NCBI GenBank assembly: GCA_001819145.1
Contig: MHLV01000023.1
Location: forward strand, 1 to 17,211
Direction of reading: 5' to 3'
DNA length: 17,211 bases
Source of the DNA: Candidatus Nealsonbacteria bacterium RBG_13_36_15
Lineage (GTDB): Bacteria; Patescibacteriota; Minisyncoccia; Minisyncoccales; RBG-13-36-15
The position numbers and the translations under genes were made by a program. Positions 1 to 8,170 of this stretch are shown one piece after another (within the stretch, counting starts at the first letter, position 1; every line of letters begins with the position of its first letter). A model generated the notes under the pieces. It was given only the letters and a program-made list of their open reading frames with translations. It ran no database searches and was not told where the DNA came from.

Positions 1-302
1 ATCTTAAGAAAAATGCTAAAAGAGAACTTTTTGAAGAAACAGGATATTTGGCAAAGAAATTAATACCTGTTTTTGAATGGGAGTTAAGCCCCTGGGTTGC
101 TAAAAACTCGGCAATTTTATTTTTTGCGCCAAATATTGAATTTATCGGTAAAAAAGGAGGCGAAGACGAGGAAGAAATTGAGGTGATGAAAGTTCCATTA
201 AAAAGGTTGGAAGAATTTTTAATAGAACAATCAAAAAAGACAAAAGTTGAGATAAGTATTTTCGGAGCCCTAACCCTTCTCAAAACAAAAAAATTGATTT
301 AA
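1..302 (+). CDS. Nudix hydrolase, C-terminal part (5' end outside window)
   Basis: An open frame enters from the left edge (first full codon at 3) and stops with TAA at 300-302. Its first visible residues include AKRELFEETGY, the second half of the Nudix box (GX5EX7REUXEEXGU), which binds the metal and cleaves nucleoside-diphosphate-linked substrates. About 99 residues are visible, enough for the C-terminal half of a typical 130-160 residue Nudix fold. The tail is acidic then basic, with no membrane segment. The substrate cannot be told: Nudix enzymes act on oxidised nucleotides, ADP-sugars, caps and others. A TTG at 48 lies after the Nudix box and would not be a sensible start. The gene is followed by the complementary-arm leader of secD. 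Confidence 0.8.
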   Translation, partial: LKKNAKRELFEETGYLAKKLIPVFEWELSPWVAKNSAILFFAPNIEFIGKKGGEDEEEIEVMKVPLKRLEEFLIEQSKKTKVEISIFGALTLLKTKKLI

Positions 303-313
303 AATAGATAAAG

Positions 314-511
314 TATGCCCCGTAGGAAACAGAAGGGTTTTCGTTGATAAAATAAAGTAAAATATCCAAGATTAGATTTCCTCGGGGCACATATATTTTT
401 AAATATTTTCTATCCAAAAACCCTTAATTATATATAAACAACAATTATTAAAAACAATCAAAGGTTTTAATATAATAATAACTGAAAACATTTAATTTCC
501 TACGGGGTATG
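314..511 (+). promoter_or_regulatory. secD leader with three mutually complementary arms
   Basis: Three related arms lie between the Nudix stop and secD. Arm A (314-329, TATGCCCCGTAGGAAA) is complementary to arm B (377-389, TTTCCTCGGGGCA; one bulged base) and to arm C (496-511, TTTCCTACGGGGTATG). A with C gives 16 RNA pairs including two G-U, and would bury the secD start codon (509-511) and the GGGG just before it. A cannot pair with B and C at once, so read-through transcripts could switch between a hidden and an open start. The same geometry would also fit a small inverted-repeat element of about 198 bp. The arms are directly visible; a regulatory role is inference. Confidence 0.4.
471..476 (+). 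promoter_or_regulatory. possible -10 box for secD
   Basis: A perfect TATAAT lies 32 bp before the secD ATG, giving a leader of about 26 nt. The best -35 at 17-bp spacing is TTAAAA (448-453), which is poor. In such AT-rich DNA a TATAAT can occur by chance. If used, transcripts from here lack arms A and B of the leader. Confidence 0.3.
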
Positions 512-1945
512 TTTCAAAAGAAAATTAACTTAATTCTTATTGCGATTTTAATTTTAGCTTTTTTATCAGGAAATTTGGTTTATCCAAAGTATTTTAATTT
601 GGGCGTAGATTTTTTAAATTCTAAAGCTAATTTAAAACTGCCTCACTTTTTTAATTTACCTTTTAAATTAGGATTAGATTTACAAGGGGGAAGCCACCTT
701 ATCTACGAAGCTAATTTGTCTCAAGTTGAGAGAGGGGATTATAGAGAGGCCATGGAAGGTTTAAGAGATGTGATTGAAAGAAGGGTCAATCTTTTTGGAG
801 TGAGAGAACCAGTTGTTCAAACCCAAGAAGTAGGAGATAGTTTTAGATTGATTGTTGAATTAGCCGGAATAAAAGATACCGGAGAGGCTATCAAAATGAT
901 TGGCGAAACCCCGTATCTTGAATTTTTAGAGCAAAGGACCGAGGAAGAAACTCAAATTATTTTAGATAAGCAAAAAGAATTAGAGGGTAAAAGCTACGAG
1001 GAATATCAGCAGATTGAAAATTGGCAATTAGCTTTTCAGAACCCATATTTTAAGCCAACTAAACTTACCGGAAAATATTTGGAAAAGGCCCAGCTTTCTT
1101 TTGATCAGACTACAAATAAACCCCAAATTCAACTTAAGTTTAATGATGAGGGATCTCAACTATTTGGAGAGATAACCGAAAGAAATACGAAGAAGCCCTT
1201 AGCTATTTTTTTAGACGGAATGTCAATTATAGACACTGATGGCGATGGCCAGATTAGTTTTAACGACCTTTACGCTCCCATTGTCCAGGAAAAAATTACT
1301 GGCGGCCAAGCAGTAATCACAGGAGAAATGAATGTAATTAAAGCCAAGGAAATTATTCAAAGGCTTAATTCGGGCGCTCTACCAGTTCCCATAAAATTAA
1401 TTTCACAGCAGACAGTTGGACCCACCTTGGGGGCAATTTCTCTGGAGAAAAGCTTGAGGGCAGGAATGATTGGAGCTTTAGCTGTGATTCTATTTATGAT
1501 TCTTTTTTATAGGTTGCCCGGAATTTTAGCCGCCTTGGCTTTAAGCATTTACCTTGTTTTAGTTCTGTCGCTTTTTAAGCTAATTCCCGTTACCCTAACT
1601 TTAGCTGGCATCGGCGGTTTTATTCTGTCAATTGGAATGGCAGTTGATGCAAATATTTTAATTTTTTCCAGGACCAGAGAAGAAATAAAAGAGAAGAAAG
1701 ACTTTGTAATTAGCGTTGAGGAAGGGGTGAGAAGAGCCTGGCCTTCAATTAGAGATGGCAATGTTACCACTATTCTTGTGAGCCTAATTTTATTTTTCTT
1801 TGGAACAAGTTTTGTTCAAGGGTTTGCTTTAACTTTAATATTGGGTGTTGCAGTTAGTATGTTCTCTGCAATTATTATTACTAATCACTTTTTGAAATTT
1901 GTTGTCAGTACTAGATTAGGAAAAATAAATTGGCTTTGGAAATAA
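509..1945 (+). CDS. secD: protein translocase subunit SecD
   Basis: SecD is the large half of the SecDF complex, which uses the proton gradient to pull exported proteins through SecYEG. The sequence shows an N-terminal membrane segment (about 6-21), the hallmark GLDLQGG (55-61), a large extracytoplasmic P1 region to about 300, and five more membrane segments (about 319-336, 338-356, 361-384, 419-436, 437-460). TM4 carries GMAVDANILIF with Asp380, matching the proton-relay Asp. At 478 residues it is shorter than E. coli SecD (615). An EF-hand-like loop at residues 242-253 sits inside the P1 region where family members normally run from the LDG strand straight into the API strand. ATG 509 lies at the end of leader arm C, with no good Shine-Dalgarno. 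secF follows after the interposed metK. Confidence 0.95.
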   Translation: MFQKKINLILIAILILAFLSGNLVYPKYFNLGVDFLNSKANLKLPHFFNLPFKLGLDLQGGSHLIYEANLSQVERGDYREAMEGLRDVIERRVNLFGVREPVVQTQEVGDSFRLIVELAGIKDTGEAIKMIGETPYLEFLEQRTEEETQIILDKQKELEGKSYEEYQQIENWQLAFQNPYFKPTKLTGKYLEKAQLSFDQTTNKPQIQLKFNDEGSQLFGEITERNTKKPLAIFLDGMSIIDTDGDGQISFNDLYAPIVQEKITGGQAVITGEMNVIKAKEIIQRLNSGALPVPIKLISQQTVGPTLGAISLEKSLRAGMIGALAVILFMILFYRLPGILAALALSIYLVLVLSLFKLIPVTLTLAGIGGFILSIGMAVDANILIFSRTREEIKEKKDFVISVEEGVRRAWPSIRDGNVTTILVSLILFFFGTSFVQGFALTLILGVAVSMFSAIIITNHFLKFVVSTRLGKINWLWK

Positions 1946-1957
1946 TAAAATAATCAG

Positions 1958-2014
1958 CAGTTAACAGATAACAGACAACGAGTTTAATTTATGTTTACTG
2001 TTAATTGTTAATTG
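1958..2014 (+). repeat. imperfect inverted repeat just before metK
   Basis: CAGTTAACAGATAACAG (1958-1974) and CTGTTAATTGTTAATTG (1998-2014) are complementary at 14 of 17 positions, and RNA G-U pairs rescue some mismatches. The loop is 23 nt. The second arm ends 4 bases before the metK GTG start, so the hairpin would hamper ribosome access if it forms. There is no T-run, so it is not an ordinary terminator. Confidence 0.4.
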
Positions 2015-2018
2015 AATT

Positions 2019-3167
2019 GTGAAAAACTTTCTTTTTACTTCTGAATCAATGGCAGAAGGTCATCCAGATAAATTAGCAGATCAAATATCAGACTCTGTTT
2101 TAGACGCCGTTTTAGCGAAAGACCCTTATGGCCGAGTAGCCTGTGAAGTGGCAGTGGGAATGGGTTATGTTATCGTTGGCGGAGAGATTACCACCAAAGC
2201 ATGGATAGATGTTAACAATTTAGTTCGGAAATTAGTTAAAGACATAGGATATGATAAGCCAGAGTACGGTTTTGATTATCATACTTTGGCAGTTTTCAAT
2301 GCTATAAACGAACAGTCTCCAGATATTGCTCAAGGGGTGAGAAAAACCGGGACAAAAAAACAAGGAGCTGGAGACCAAGGAATGATGACAGGTTTTGCTT
2401 GTCGAGAAACTAAAGAATTGATGCCTTTGCCTATAATTCTTGCCCATCGCTTAGCGCAAAGATTAGCTGAAGTAAGAAAAAAGAAAATTTTAAAATGGCT
2501 TCGTCCAGACGGCAAAACCCAGGTAACATTAGAATACAAGAACAATACGCCCCAAAAAATTCATTCAATTGTTATTGCCGCCCAGCACGATCCCGAGGTA
2601 AAATTACAAGTTTTAAGAAATAGAATTATCCAAGAAGTGATAAAGCCTATTTGTTCAAGATATTTAACTAAAAAAACAAAATTTTATATAAATAATACCG
2701 GTAGATTCGTAACTGGCGGGCCAGTAGCTGACTGTGGAATGACGGGACGTAAGATAATAGCTGATACTTATGGCGGAATGGGTCATGTTGGCGGAGGAGC
2801 TTTTTCCGGAAAAGATCCCACTAAGGTTGACAGGTCGGCTGCTTATTTGGCCCGCTATATTGCCAAGAATATTGTTGCTGCCAATTTGGCTGAGAAATGC
2901 GAGATTCAAATAGCTTATGCCATTGGAGGAAAAGAACCGCTTTCTTTAAATATAAATACCTTCCATACCGGAAAGGTTAGCGAAGAAAAATTAGCGAGAA
3001 TCGTCCCTAAGGTTTTTGATGTATCTCCAGGAGGAATTATCAAGGAGTTAAAACTTTTACGTCCAATCTACCGCAAGACCGCTTGTTATGGTCATTTTGG
3101 TAGAGAGGAGCCTGAATTTACCTGGGAAAAAACAGACAAAGCCAAAGAAATATTAAAATATTTTTAG
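2019..3167 (+). CDS. metK: S-adenosylmethionine synthetase
   Basis: The enzyme makes S-adenosylmethionine, the general methyl donor, from ATP and methionine in the cytoplasm. It is full length (382 residues; E. coli has 384). Signature pieces are present in order: [11 protein letters not shown] near the N-terminus (Glu9, His15, Asp17), [28 protein letters not shown], the glycine-rich [16 protein letters not shown] phosphate loop, and a C-terminal [19 protein letters not shown]. The start is a GTG; no in-frame ATG fits better and the conserved N-terminus begins right there. The usual [10 protein letters not shown] reads [10 protein letters not shown] here. It lies 73 bp after secD and only 3 bp before secF, so metK and secF are probably co-transcribed and translationally coupled. 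Confidence 0.96.
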   Translation: MKNFLFTSESMAEGHPDKLADQISDSVLDAVLAKDPYGRVACEVAVGMGYVIVGGEITTKAWIDVNNLVRKLVKDIGYDKPEYGFDYHTLAVFNAINEQSPDIAQGVRKTGTKKQGAGDQGMMTGFACRETKELMPLPIILAHRLAQRLAEVRKKKILKWLRPDGKTQVTLEYKNNTPQKIHSIVIAAQHDPEVKLQVLRNRIIQEVIKPICSRYLTKKTKFYINNTGRFVTGGPVADCGMTGRKIIADTYGGMGHVGGGAFSGKDPTKVDRSAAYLARYIAKNIVAANLAEKCEIQIAYAIGGKEPLSLNINTFHTGKVSEEKLARIVPKVFDVSPGGIIKELKLLRPIYRKTACYGHFGREEPEFTWEKTDKAKEILKYF

Positions 3168-3170
3168 GAG

Positions 3171-4061
3171 ATGAATATTCCCTTCATTAAATATAGAAAA
3201 GCTTACTACTTATTTTCCGGAATTTTAATTTTGGGAAGCATTATCGCTTTAGCTCTTTTTGGATTAAAGCCGGGGATTGATTTTACTGGAGGCAGTATTT
3301 TGGAAATTGAGTTTCAGAATAATCGTCCTCCGAACCAAGAGGTCCAGGAAAAATTAGCTGATTTGAATTTGACAGTTATTCCAGAACCTACCGGTGAAAA
3401 AGGGTTAATTTTAAGAATGAAAGATATTGATGAAGAAACCCACCAGGAAATTGTTAAGAGATTTGGCGAAGTAAAAGAGCTTCGTTTTGAATCAATTGGA
3501 CCAGTGATTGGAAAAGAACTGAAAGAAAAAACCAAAGTTTTTACAATTTTGGCTTTACTGGGAATTGTTTCATATGTCGCCTTAGCCTTTCGGAAAATTT
3601 CTTGGCCTCTACCTTCTTGGCAATACGGATTGATAACTGCTTCAGTCGCTCTTTTCCACGATCTTTTAATTCCTTTAGGGATTTTTGCTATCTTGGGAAA
3701 ATTATATCAGGTCCAGATAACTATTCCGATAATTGTTGGTCTATTAACCGTCCTGGGTTACTCTGTACACGATACTATTGTTGTTTTTGACAGAATAAGA
3801 GAAAATCTTCTCAAGGGTAGAGAGCAAAATTTTGAAAACATAGTAAATGCCAGCTTGAATCAAACCCTGATCAGATCCCTTAATACTTCTTTGACAGCCT
3901 TATTTGTCCTCTTTGCTATTTTTATTTTTGGCGGCGAAACCCTAAAACATTTTTCTTTAGGTCTAATTTTAGGAATTACTTGCGGCACTTATTCTTCAAT
4001 TTTTATTGCCAGCCCCCTTCTGGTTACATGGTTTAACTTTAAGAAAGAAAAACGGGGTTGA
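3171..4061 (+). CDS. secF: protein translocase subunit SecF
   Basis: SecF is the smaller SecDF partner in the cytoplasmic membrane. Visible are a first membrane segment (about 11-31), GIDFTGG (35-41), a short periplasmic-type P4 domain, GPVIGKELKEK at about 110-120, and five further membrane segments. TM4 has TVLGYSVHDTIVVFDRIREN with Asp201, the SecF family signature. At 296 residues it has normal length for SecF. The AGGAG before the ATG overlaps the metK stop codon with no spacer, which is too close to be an ideal ribosome site; reinitiation after metK is more likely. No better start lies downstream before the first membrane segment. Confidence 0.95.
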   Translation: MNIPFIKYRKAYYLFSGILILGSIIALALFGLKPGIDFTGGSILEIEFQNNRPPNQEVQEKLADLNLTVIPEPTGEKGLILRMKDIDEETHQEIVKRFGEVKELRFESIGPVIGKELKEKTKVFTILALLGIVSYVALAFRKISWPLPSWQYGLITASVALFHDLLIPLGIFAILGKLYQVQITIPIIVGLLTVLGYSVHDTIVVFDRIRENLLKGREQNFENIVNASLNQTLIRSLNTSLTALFVLFAIFIFGGETLKHFSLGLILGITCGTYSSIFIASPLLVTWFNFKKEKRG

Positions 4062-4086
4062 CCCTTTCTTTTAATGGTGGTATAAA
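4058..4086 (+). promoter_or_regulatory. sigma70-type promoter of the sigma4/HARE operon
   Basis: TTGACC (4058-4063), a 17-bp spacer, and TATAAA (4081-4086) make one of the best promoters in the window. The -35 overlaps the secF stop codon (4059-4061). Transcription would begin near 4093, leaving about 14 nt before the ATG at 4107, with no clear Shine-Dalgarno. It would drive the four closely spaced genes that follow. Confidence 0.7.
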
Positions 4087-4106
4087 AATAAAATGAGAAC
4101 AAAATT

Positions 4107-5135
4107 ATGCCTAATTCAATAAATTATTCAAAAATCTGCCAAGATCTTTTAAAAAATCTTAATCCCCGGACAAAAGAAGTGGTTTCGCGTCGCTTTGGGC
4201 TAGAAACCGAGCAAAAAGAAACCTTAGAGGCTATTGGCCAAGACCATAATATTACCAGAGAGAGAACTCGCCAGATTGAAGAAGACGGATTTTCACAAAT
4301 AAGAAAAAAAATAGATCAACACCAGGAAGCCTTTAAATATTTAGCTAATTACCTTAAAAGTTTTGGCGGTCTAAAAAAAGAAGATGTCCTGCTTTCTCAA
4401 TTGGGTAGGAATAAGTTTGAACCCCATATTTTTTTTCTCCTAACTCTTAATGACCAATTTTATCATTTTGGCGAAACAGATGAATTTTACCCTTTCTGGA
4501 CTATTGATCAAAAAACCCAAAACTCAGCTAAAGAGATTATTAATTTTTTAACTCAAAAATTAGCTCAAAAAAAAGAGCCTGTTTCTCTTCGGCAAATTTA
4601 TAAAATTTCTCAAGAAAGAAAAATTTTAGCTCCTCGAGTTCTTTCTTCTTTCGTTGAAATTTCAAAAAAGATTGAAAGGGGAATAGATGATTATTATGGC
4701 TTGAGAGATTGGCCCGAAGTTAACCCCAAAGGCTTGAAAGATAAAGCTTTTCTGGCTTTAAAAAAAGAGGGGAAACCCCTTCATTTTCAGGCGGTGGCTC
4801 GCCATATTGATGAATTAAAATTTTTTCAAGAACCTGACAGAGAAAGAAAAACTCTTTTCCAGACCGTTCACAATGAACTTATCAAAGATCCAAGATTTGT
4901 TTTAGTCGGCCGAGGAATCTATGCCCTCAAGGAGTGGGGTTATGAACCTGGTTATGTTAAGGATATAATCTGGAAACTTTTGAAAGAAAAAGGAAGGCCC
5001 TTAGATAGAGAAAATATCATTAGGGAGGTCTCAAAACAACGCTTAGTTAAAAAAAGTACAATTTTATTAAACCTACAAAACAAAAAACATTTTCTAAGGA
5101 ATTCTAAAGGTTACTATTTTATAAGAAGAGCTTAA
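4107..5135 (+). CDS. sigma-70 region 4-like / HARE-HTH DNA-binding protein
   Basis: Residues about 12-70 resemble sigma-70 region 4: NPRTKEVVSRRFGL, then TLEAIGQDHNITRERTRQIE, the helix-turn-helix that reads -35 elements. No region 2 (the -10-binding core part) is present, so this is not a complete sigma factor. A middle stretch (about 75-190) is not recognised. Residues about 199-270 (GLKDKAFLALKKEGKPLHF to VGRGIYALKEWG) look like a HARE-HTH winged helix, as in the delta subunit of RNA polymerase, and 273-340 may hold a second winged helix. It is probably a transcription or chromatin-type regulator contacting promoter DNA or the polymerase. It heads a likely operon with the membrane protein (10 bp gap), the VirD4-like ATPase and the PGK-like gene. 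Target genes cannot be inferred. Confidence 0.8.
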   Translation: MPNSINYSKICQDLLKNLNPRTKEVVSRRFGLETEQKETLEAIGQDHNITRERTRQIEEDGFSQIRKKIDQHQEAFKYLANYLKSFGGLKKEDVLLSQLGRNKFEPHIFFLLTLNDQFYHFGETDEFYPFWTIDQKTQNSAKEIINFLTQKLAQKKEPVSLRQIYKISQERKILAPRVLSSFVEISKKIERGIDDYYGLRDWPEVNPKGLKDKAFLALKKEGKPLHFQAVARHIDELKFFQEPDRERKTLFQTVHNELIKDPRFVLVGRGIYALKEWGYEPGYVKDIIWKLLKEKGRPLDRENIIREVSKQRLVKKSTILLNLQNKKHFLRNSKGYYFIRRA

Positions 5136-5145
5136 TATACTCTAT

Positions 5146-6441
5146 ATGCCAGAATTTCTATCTCTGTTTCCTAATTATATCTGGCAGATTTTTAAAACTT
5201 GTTGGTGGGTAATTTTACCCTTTCTTTTGATTAATCCATTTCTTTCTTTTTGGCTTTGGTGGAGAAATACGATTTGGTTGAGCAAGATTAAATGGATTTT
5301 CCTTGAGATCAAACTTCCCAAAGAAAGCTTAAAACCCATAAAAGCGATGGAATATGTAATGAATGGTTTCCATGCCATTTATGATCCTCCCGATTGGCGG
5401 CAAAAATGGATTGATGGCCAATATCCTCTTTGGTTATCATTAGAGATAGTGGGTTTGGGCGGCGAAGTCCGATTTTTTATAAGGGTTCCCCACCCAGCTC
5501 GCAATCAGGTTGAATCTGCTATTTATGCTCAATATCCAGACTCTGAAATTACAGAAGCCAGAGATTATGTTAATGATGTTCCTCATGATATTCCTAATGC
5601 AGATTGGGAAATGTGGGGCCGTGACTTAAGGCTCTTTCACCCAGACCACTTACCGCTTAAAACTTATCCGAAATTTGAAGAGGCCAGGGAAGTTAAAGAA
5701 GAAAAAAGAGTAGATCCTTTAGCGGCTTTATTGGAAGGCTTGACTAGGCTTAGACCGAATGAGCAACTTTGGTTCCAAATATTAATTAATCCATTTATGG
5801 GGGAATTGGATTGGGCAAAAAGAGGATTAGCCGAAATAGACAAGCTGGCAAAAAGGCCGGGAAAAAAGAGCCCAAAACCCATAATCCAGGAGGCTGCTGA
5901 AGTTGTAGCTTTCGGGCCCACAGAAGAAGCGAAAGAACAAAGAATGAGCATGCCGGAGATGGAACTTACTTATGAGGAAAAAGAAAAAATTAAAGCAATT
6001 TCCGATAAGATTGCCAAACCACCATTTGAAGTCAGTATGAGGATAATTTATCTTGCCAAACGGGATATTTTTTTTCCACCTCCAGCAGTCCAGGCAGCTT
6101 ATGGGCATTTTAGATCTTTAACTGCTATGAACCTTAATAGCATTGCCCCCTTGCCGGGAACTAGGACAAGAATAATGCTTTTATTGGTTAAGAGAAGAAC
6201 TTATTTAAGAAAAAGAAGGATGTTTAGATTTTATAAAAGCCGAGATCCAGCCCCGGGTTACAGATGGTGGCGGAAATACCCTGGAAACTTGGCGCCATCG
6301 AAAAAAGGAATTTATGTCCTGAACGTTGAAGAAATGGCCACTTTATTTCATTTTCCCAGCCGCATTGTTGCGCCAGCCGCAACTCTCCCTCGGGCGGAAG
6401 TCAAAAAGGCTGGACCGCCAGCCGGATTGCCAATTGACTAA
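5146..6441 (+). CDS. membrane protein partnered with VirD4-like ATPase
   Basis: Function is not established. The N-terminus (about 10-42) is a long hydrophobic, tryptophan-rich stretch, likely one or two membrane passes; the remaining 390 residues are soluble. The stretch from LWLSLEIVGLGGEVRFFIRV to NQVESAIYAQYPDSEI (about 85-130) recalls the N-terminal domain found with conjugation ATPases of the VirB4/TraG/HerA type in CPR and Gram-positive systems. Residues about 180-280 are charged with a proline-rich linker. The C-terminus (about 340-400) is rich in arginine and aromatic residues. The gene lies directly before the ATPase gene, and I recall this pairing from other CPR genomes. I infer it is the membrane anchor or gate of a two-part translocation machine. 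A catalytic role is not suggested by any motif. Confidence 0.65.
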   Translation: MPEFLSLFPNYIWQIFKTCWWVILPFLLINPFLSFWLWWRNTIWLSKIKWIFLEIKLPKESLKPIKAMEYVMNGFHAIYDPPDWRQKWIDGQYPLWLSLEIVGLGGEVRFFIRVPHPARNQVESAIYAQYPDSEITEARDYVNDVPHDIPNADWEMWGRDLRLFHPDHLPLKTYPKFEEAREVKEEKRVDPLAALLEGLTRLRPNEQLWFQILINPFMGELDWAKRGLAEIDKLAKRPGKKSPKPIIQEAAEVVAFGPTEEAKEQRMSMPEMELTYEEKEKIKAISDKIAKPPFEVSMRIIYLAKRDIFFPPPAVQAAYGHFRSLTAMNLNSIAPLPGTRTRIMLLLVKRRTYLRKRRMFRFYKSRDPAPGYRWWRKYPGNLAPSKKGIYVLNVEEMATLFHFPSRIVAPAATLPRAEVKKAGPPAGLPID

Positions 6442-6480
6442 CTGTCAAATACATAAAAATTTCTTTAAAAATATTTATCA

Positions 6481-6486
6481 AGGAGA
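6481..6486 (+). promoter_or_regulatory. Shine-Dalgarno site fixing the ATPase start
   Basis: AGGAGA lies 7 bases before ATG 6494. It is one of only two convincing Shine-Dalgarno sites in the window and favours this start over upstream in-frame codons back to 6326, which would run 56 extra codons through the end of the previous gene. Confidence 0.75.
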
Positions 6487-6493
6487 TAATATT

Positions 6494-8170
6494 ATGATAA
6501 ACGAAGTAATTTTTTTTGCCGAAACTACATTCCGGAACATCCGCAAAAGATTTGGTATAAAGCTTGATGACCGAAGAAGACACGTTTATATTATAGGGAA
6601 AACAGGCATGGGAAAATCTGTTTTATTAGAAAATATGGCTATTCAGGATATTCAGGCGGGACGAGGCGTTGGATTCGTTGATCCTCATGGGGAAGCAGCC
6701 GAAAGGCTGCTTGATTTTGTTCCCAGCCATAGAATTAATGATGTTATTTACTTTAATCCGGCAGATTTGGATCATCCTATTGCTTTTAACATGATGGAGA
6801 AGGTTAATCCGGAGTACCGTCATTTGGTTGCTGCCGGCTTAATGGGGGTATTTAAAAAGATTTGGCCGGATGTTTGGTCAGCTAGGATGGAATACATATT
6901 AAATAATGCCATTTTAGCCCTTTTAGAATATCCCGGTTCCACTCTCTTGGGAGTTAACCGGATGTTGGCTGATCCTGACTACCGAAAAAAAGTAGTAGAT
7001 AAGATTACCGATCCTATGGTTAAGTCTTTTTGGATTCAGGAATTTGCTCGTTACACTCAAAGGTATGAAGTTGAAGCAACAGCTGCCATTCAAAACAAGG
7101 TTGGCCAATTCATTTCCGCCCCACTGATCCGAAACATTATTGGCCAGATTAAGTCTTCAATTGATATGAGACAGGTTATGGATAAGGGAAAAATTTTAAT
7201 TCTGAATTTATCTAAAGGGAGAATTGGCGAAGACAATTCCAGGCTCTTAGGAGCTCTTTTAATTACTAAATTACAGTTAGCGGCTATGTCCAGAGTAGAC
7301 ATCCCTGAGGAAGAAAGGAGAGACTTTTTCCTTTATGTGGATGAATTTCAAAATTTTGCCACCAGGTCTTTTGTCAACGTATTGTCAGAAGCTCGAAAAT
7401 ATCGTTTATCTCTTATCTTGGCTAACCAATATATTGCCCAATTAGAAGAAATGACCCCAACCGGGAAAAGCTCCGAAGTTAAAGATGCTGTTTTTGGTAA
7501 TGTCGGAACTTTAATCTCCTTCCGGATAGGGGCAGAAGACGCTGAATACTTGGAAAAAGAATTTTTTCCAGAATTCGTAGCTGGTGACTTAGTCAATATA
7601 TCCAAATACAATATTTACCTGAAACTAATGATTGATGGATTAGCCGGCCGGCCTTTTTCAGCAGAAACCCTTCCGCCTTTTCCTAAGCTTGAGAAAACAA
7701 ATCGAGAAAAAATTATTAAAACTTCTCAGGAAAGATACGGCACCATAAAAACTAAAGTCGAAGATAAAATATCCCGTTGGTCAGGAGTTATGAAGCCAGC
7801 CGAGGTTTTTTCTGCCGCTGCTCAAATTCTTTATGATGCCCAGTGTTCTCTTTGCAGAAAATGGACAAAAGTTGTTTTTCCACCAGATGGCACTAGGCCA
7901 ATTTATTGTAAGTCTTGCCGAAAAAAAATAGGCAGGGGAGAAGAAACGGAAACAAGAAAGGAAGGAAGAGAAGTGAGAGAGGAAAGGGCTGCACCTTTAG
8001 CTCTTGGAGAGGTTCTAAAAAAAGAACCAACCGCTTTTTCTTCTTTAAGAAGAGAACAAAAACCTGCCCCCGGCGTTCCAAGGCAAAGGAAAAAGGTAGA
8101 CTTAGAAGAACTAAAGAAAACTTTAGGCGAAGCCCTAGAAAAAAGAGAAAATAATGATTCTCAAGAATGA
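6494..8170 (+). CDS. VirD4/TraG-like coupling ATPase with zinc ribbon
   Basis: This 558-residue ATPase belongs to the FtsK/HerA-related family of DNA-transfer motors (type IV coupling proteins). Walker A is GKTGMGKS (35-42) and Walker B is FFLYVDEFQNF with Asp283-Glu284; the region after it (RSFVNVLSEARKYRLSLILANQ) matches the TraD/TraG motor core. A four-cysteine zinc ribbon follows at C451-X2-C454-X17-C472-X2-C475. The last 80 residues are a charged linker ending in a short DLEELKKTLGEALEK helix. It has no membrane segment of its own; canonical VirD4 has an N-terminal membrane domain, here probably supplied by the preceding gene. No relaxase, VirB4 or pilus genes are in the window. A role in conjugation, DNA uptake or another pump remains open. 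The TGA stop overlaps the pgk ATG by 4 bp. Confidence 0.85.
   Translation: MINEVIFFAETTFRNIRKRFGIKLDDRRRHVYIIGKTGMGKSVLLENMAIQDIQAGRGVGFVDPHGEAAERLLDFVPSHRINDVIYFNPADLDHPIAFNMMEKVNPEYRHLVAAGLMGVFKKIWPDVWSARMEYILNNAILALLEYPGSTLLGVNRMLADPDYRKKVVDKITDPMVKSFWIQEFARYTQRYEVEATAAIQNKVGQFISAPLIRNIIGQIKSSIDMRQVMDKGKILILNLSKGRIGEDNSRLLGALLITKLQLAAMSRVDIPEEERRDFFLYVDEFQNFATRSFVNVLSEARKYRLSLILANQYIAQLEEMTPTGKSSEVKDAVFGNVGTLISFRIGAEDAEYLEKEFFPEFVAGDLVNISKYNIYLKLMIDGLAGRPFSAETLPPFPKLEKTNREKIIKTSQERYGTIKTKVEDKISRWSGVMKPAEVFSAAAQILYDAQCSLCRKWTKVVFPPDGTRPIYCKSCRKKIGRGEETETRKEGREVREERAAPLALGEVLKKEPTAFSSLRREQKPAPGVPRQRKKVDLEELKKTLGEALEKRENNDSQE

Noticed and set aside
4107..5135. Complete sigma factor
   Set aside because: Only region 4 is recognisable; no region 2 or 3 precedes it, and the rest is HARE-HTH-like.
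6326..6493. 56-codon N-terminal extension of the VirD4-like ATPase
   Set aside because: It lies mostly within the end of the preceding gene in another frame, has no Shine-Dalgarno and shows no conserved residues; ATG 6494 has AGGAGA at ideal spacing.
5146..8170. Integrated conjugative element
   Set aside because: No relaxase, VirB4, integrase or direct-repeat attachment sites are seen, and flanking genes are ordinary housekeeping genes.
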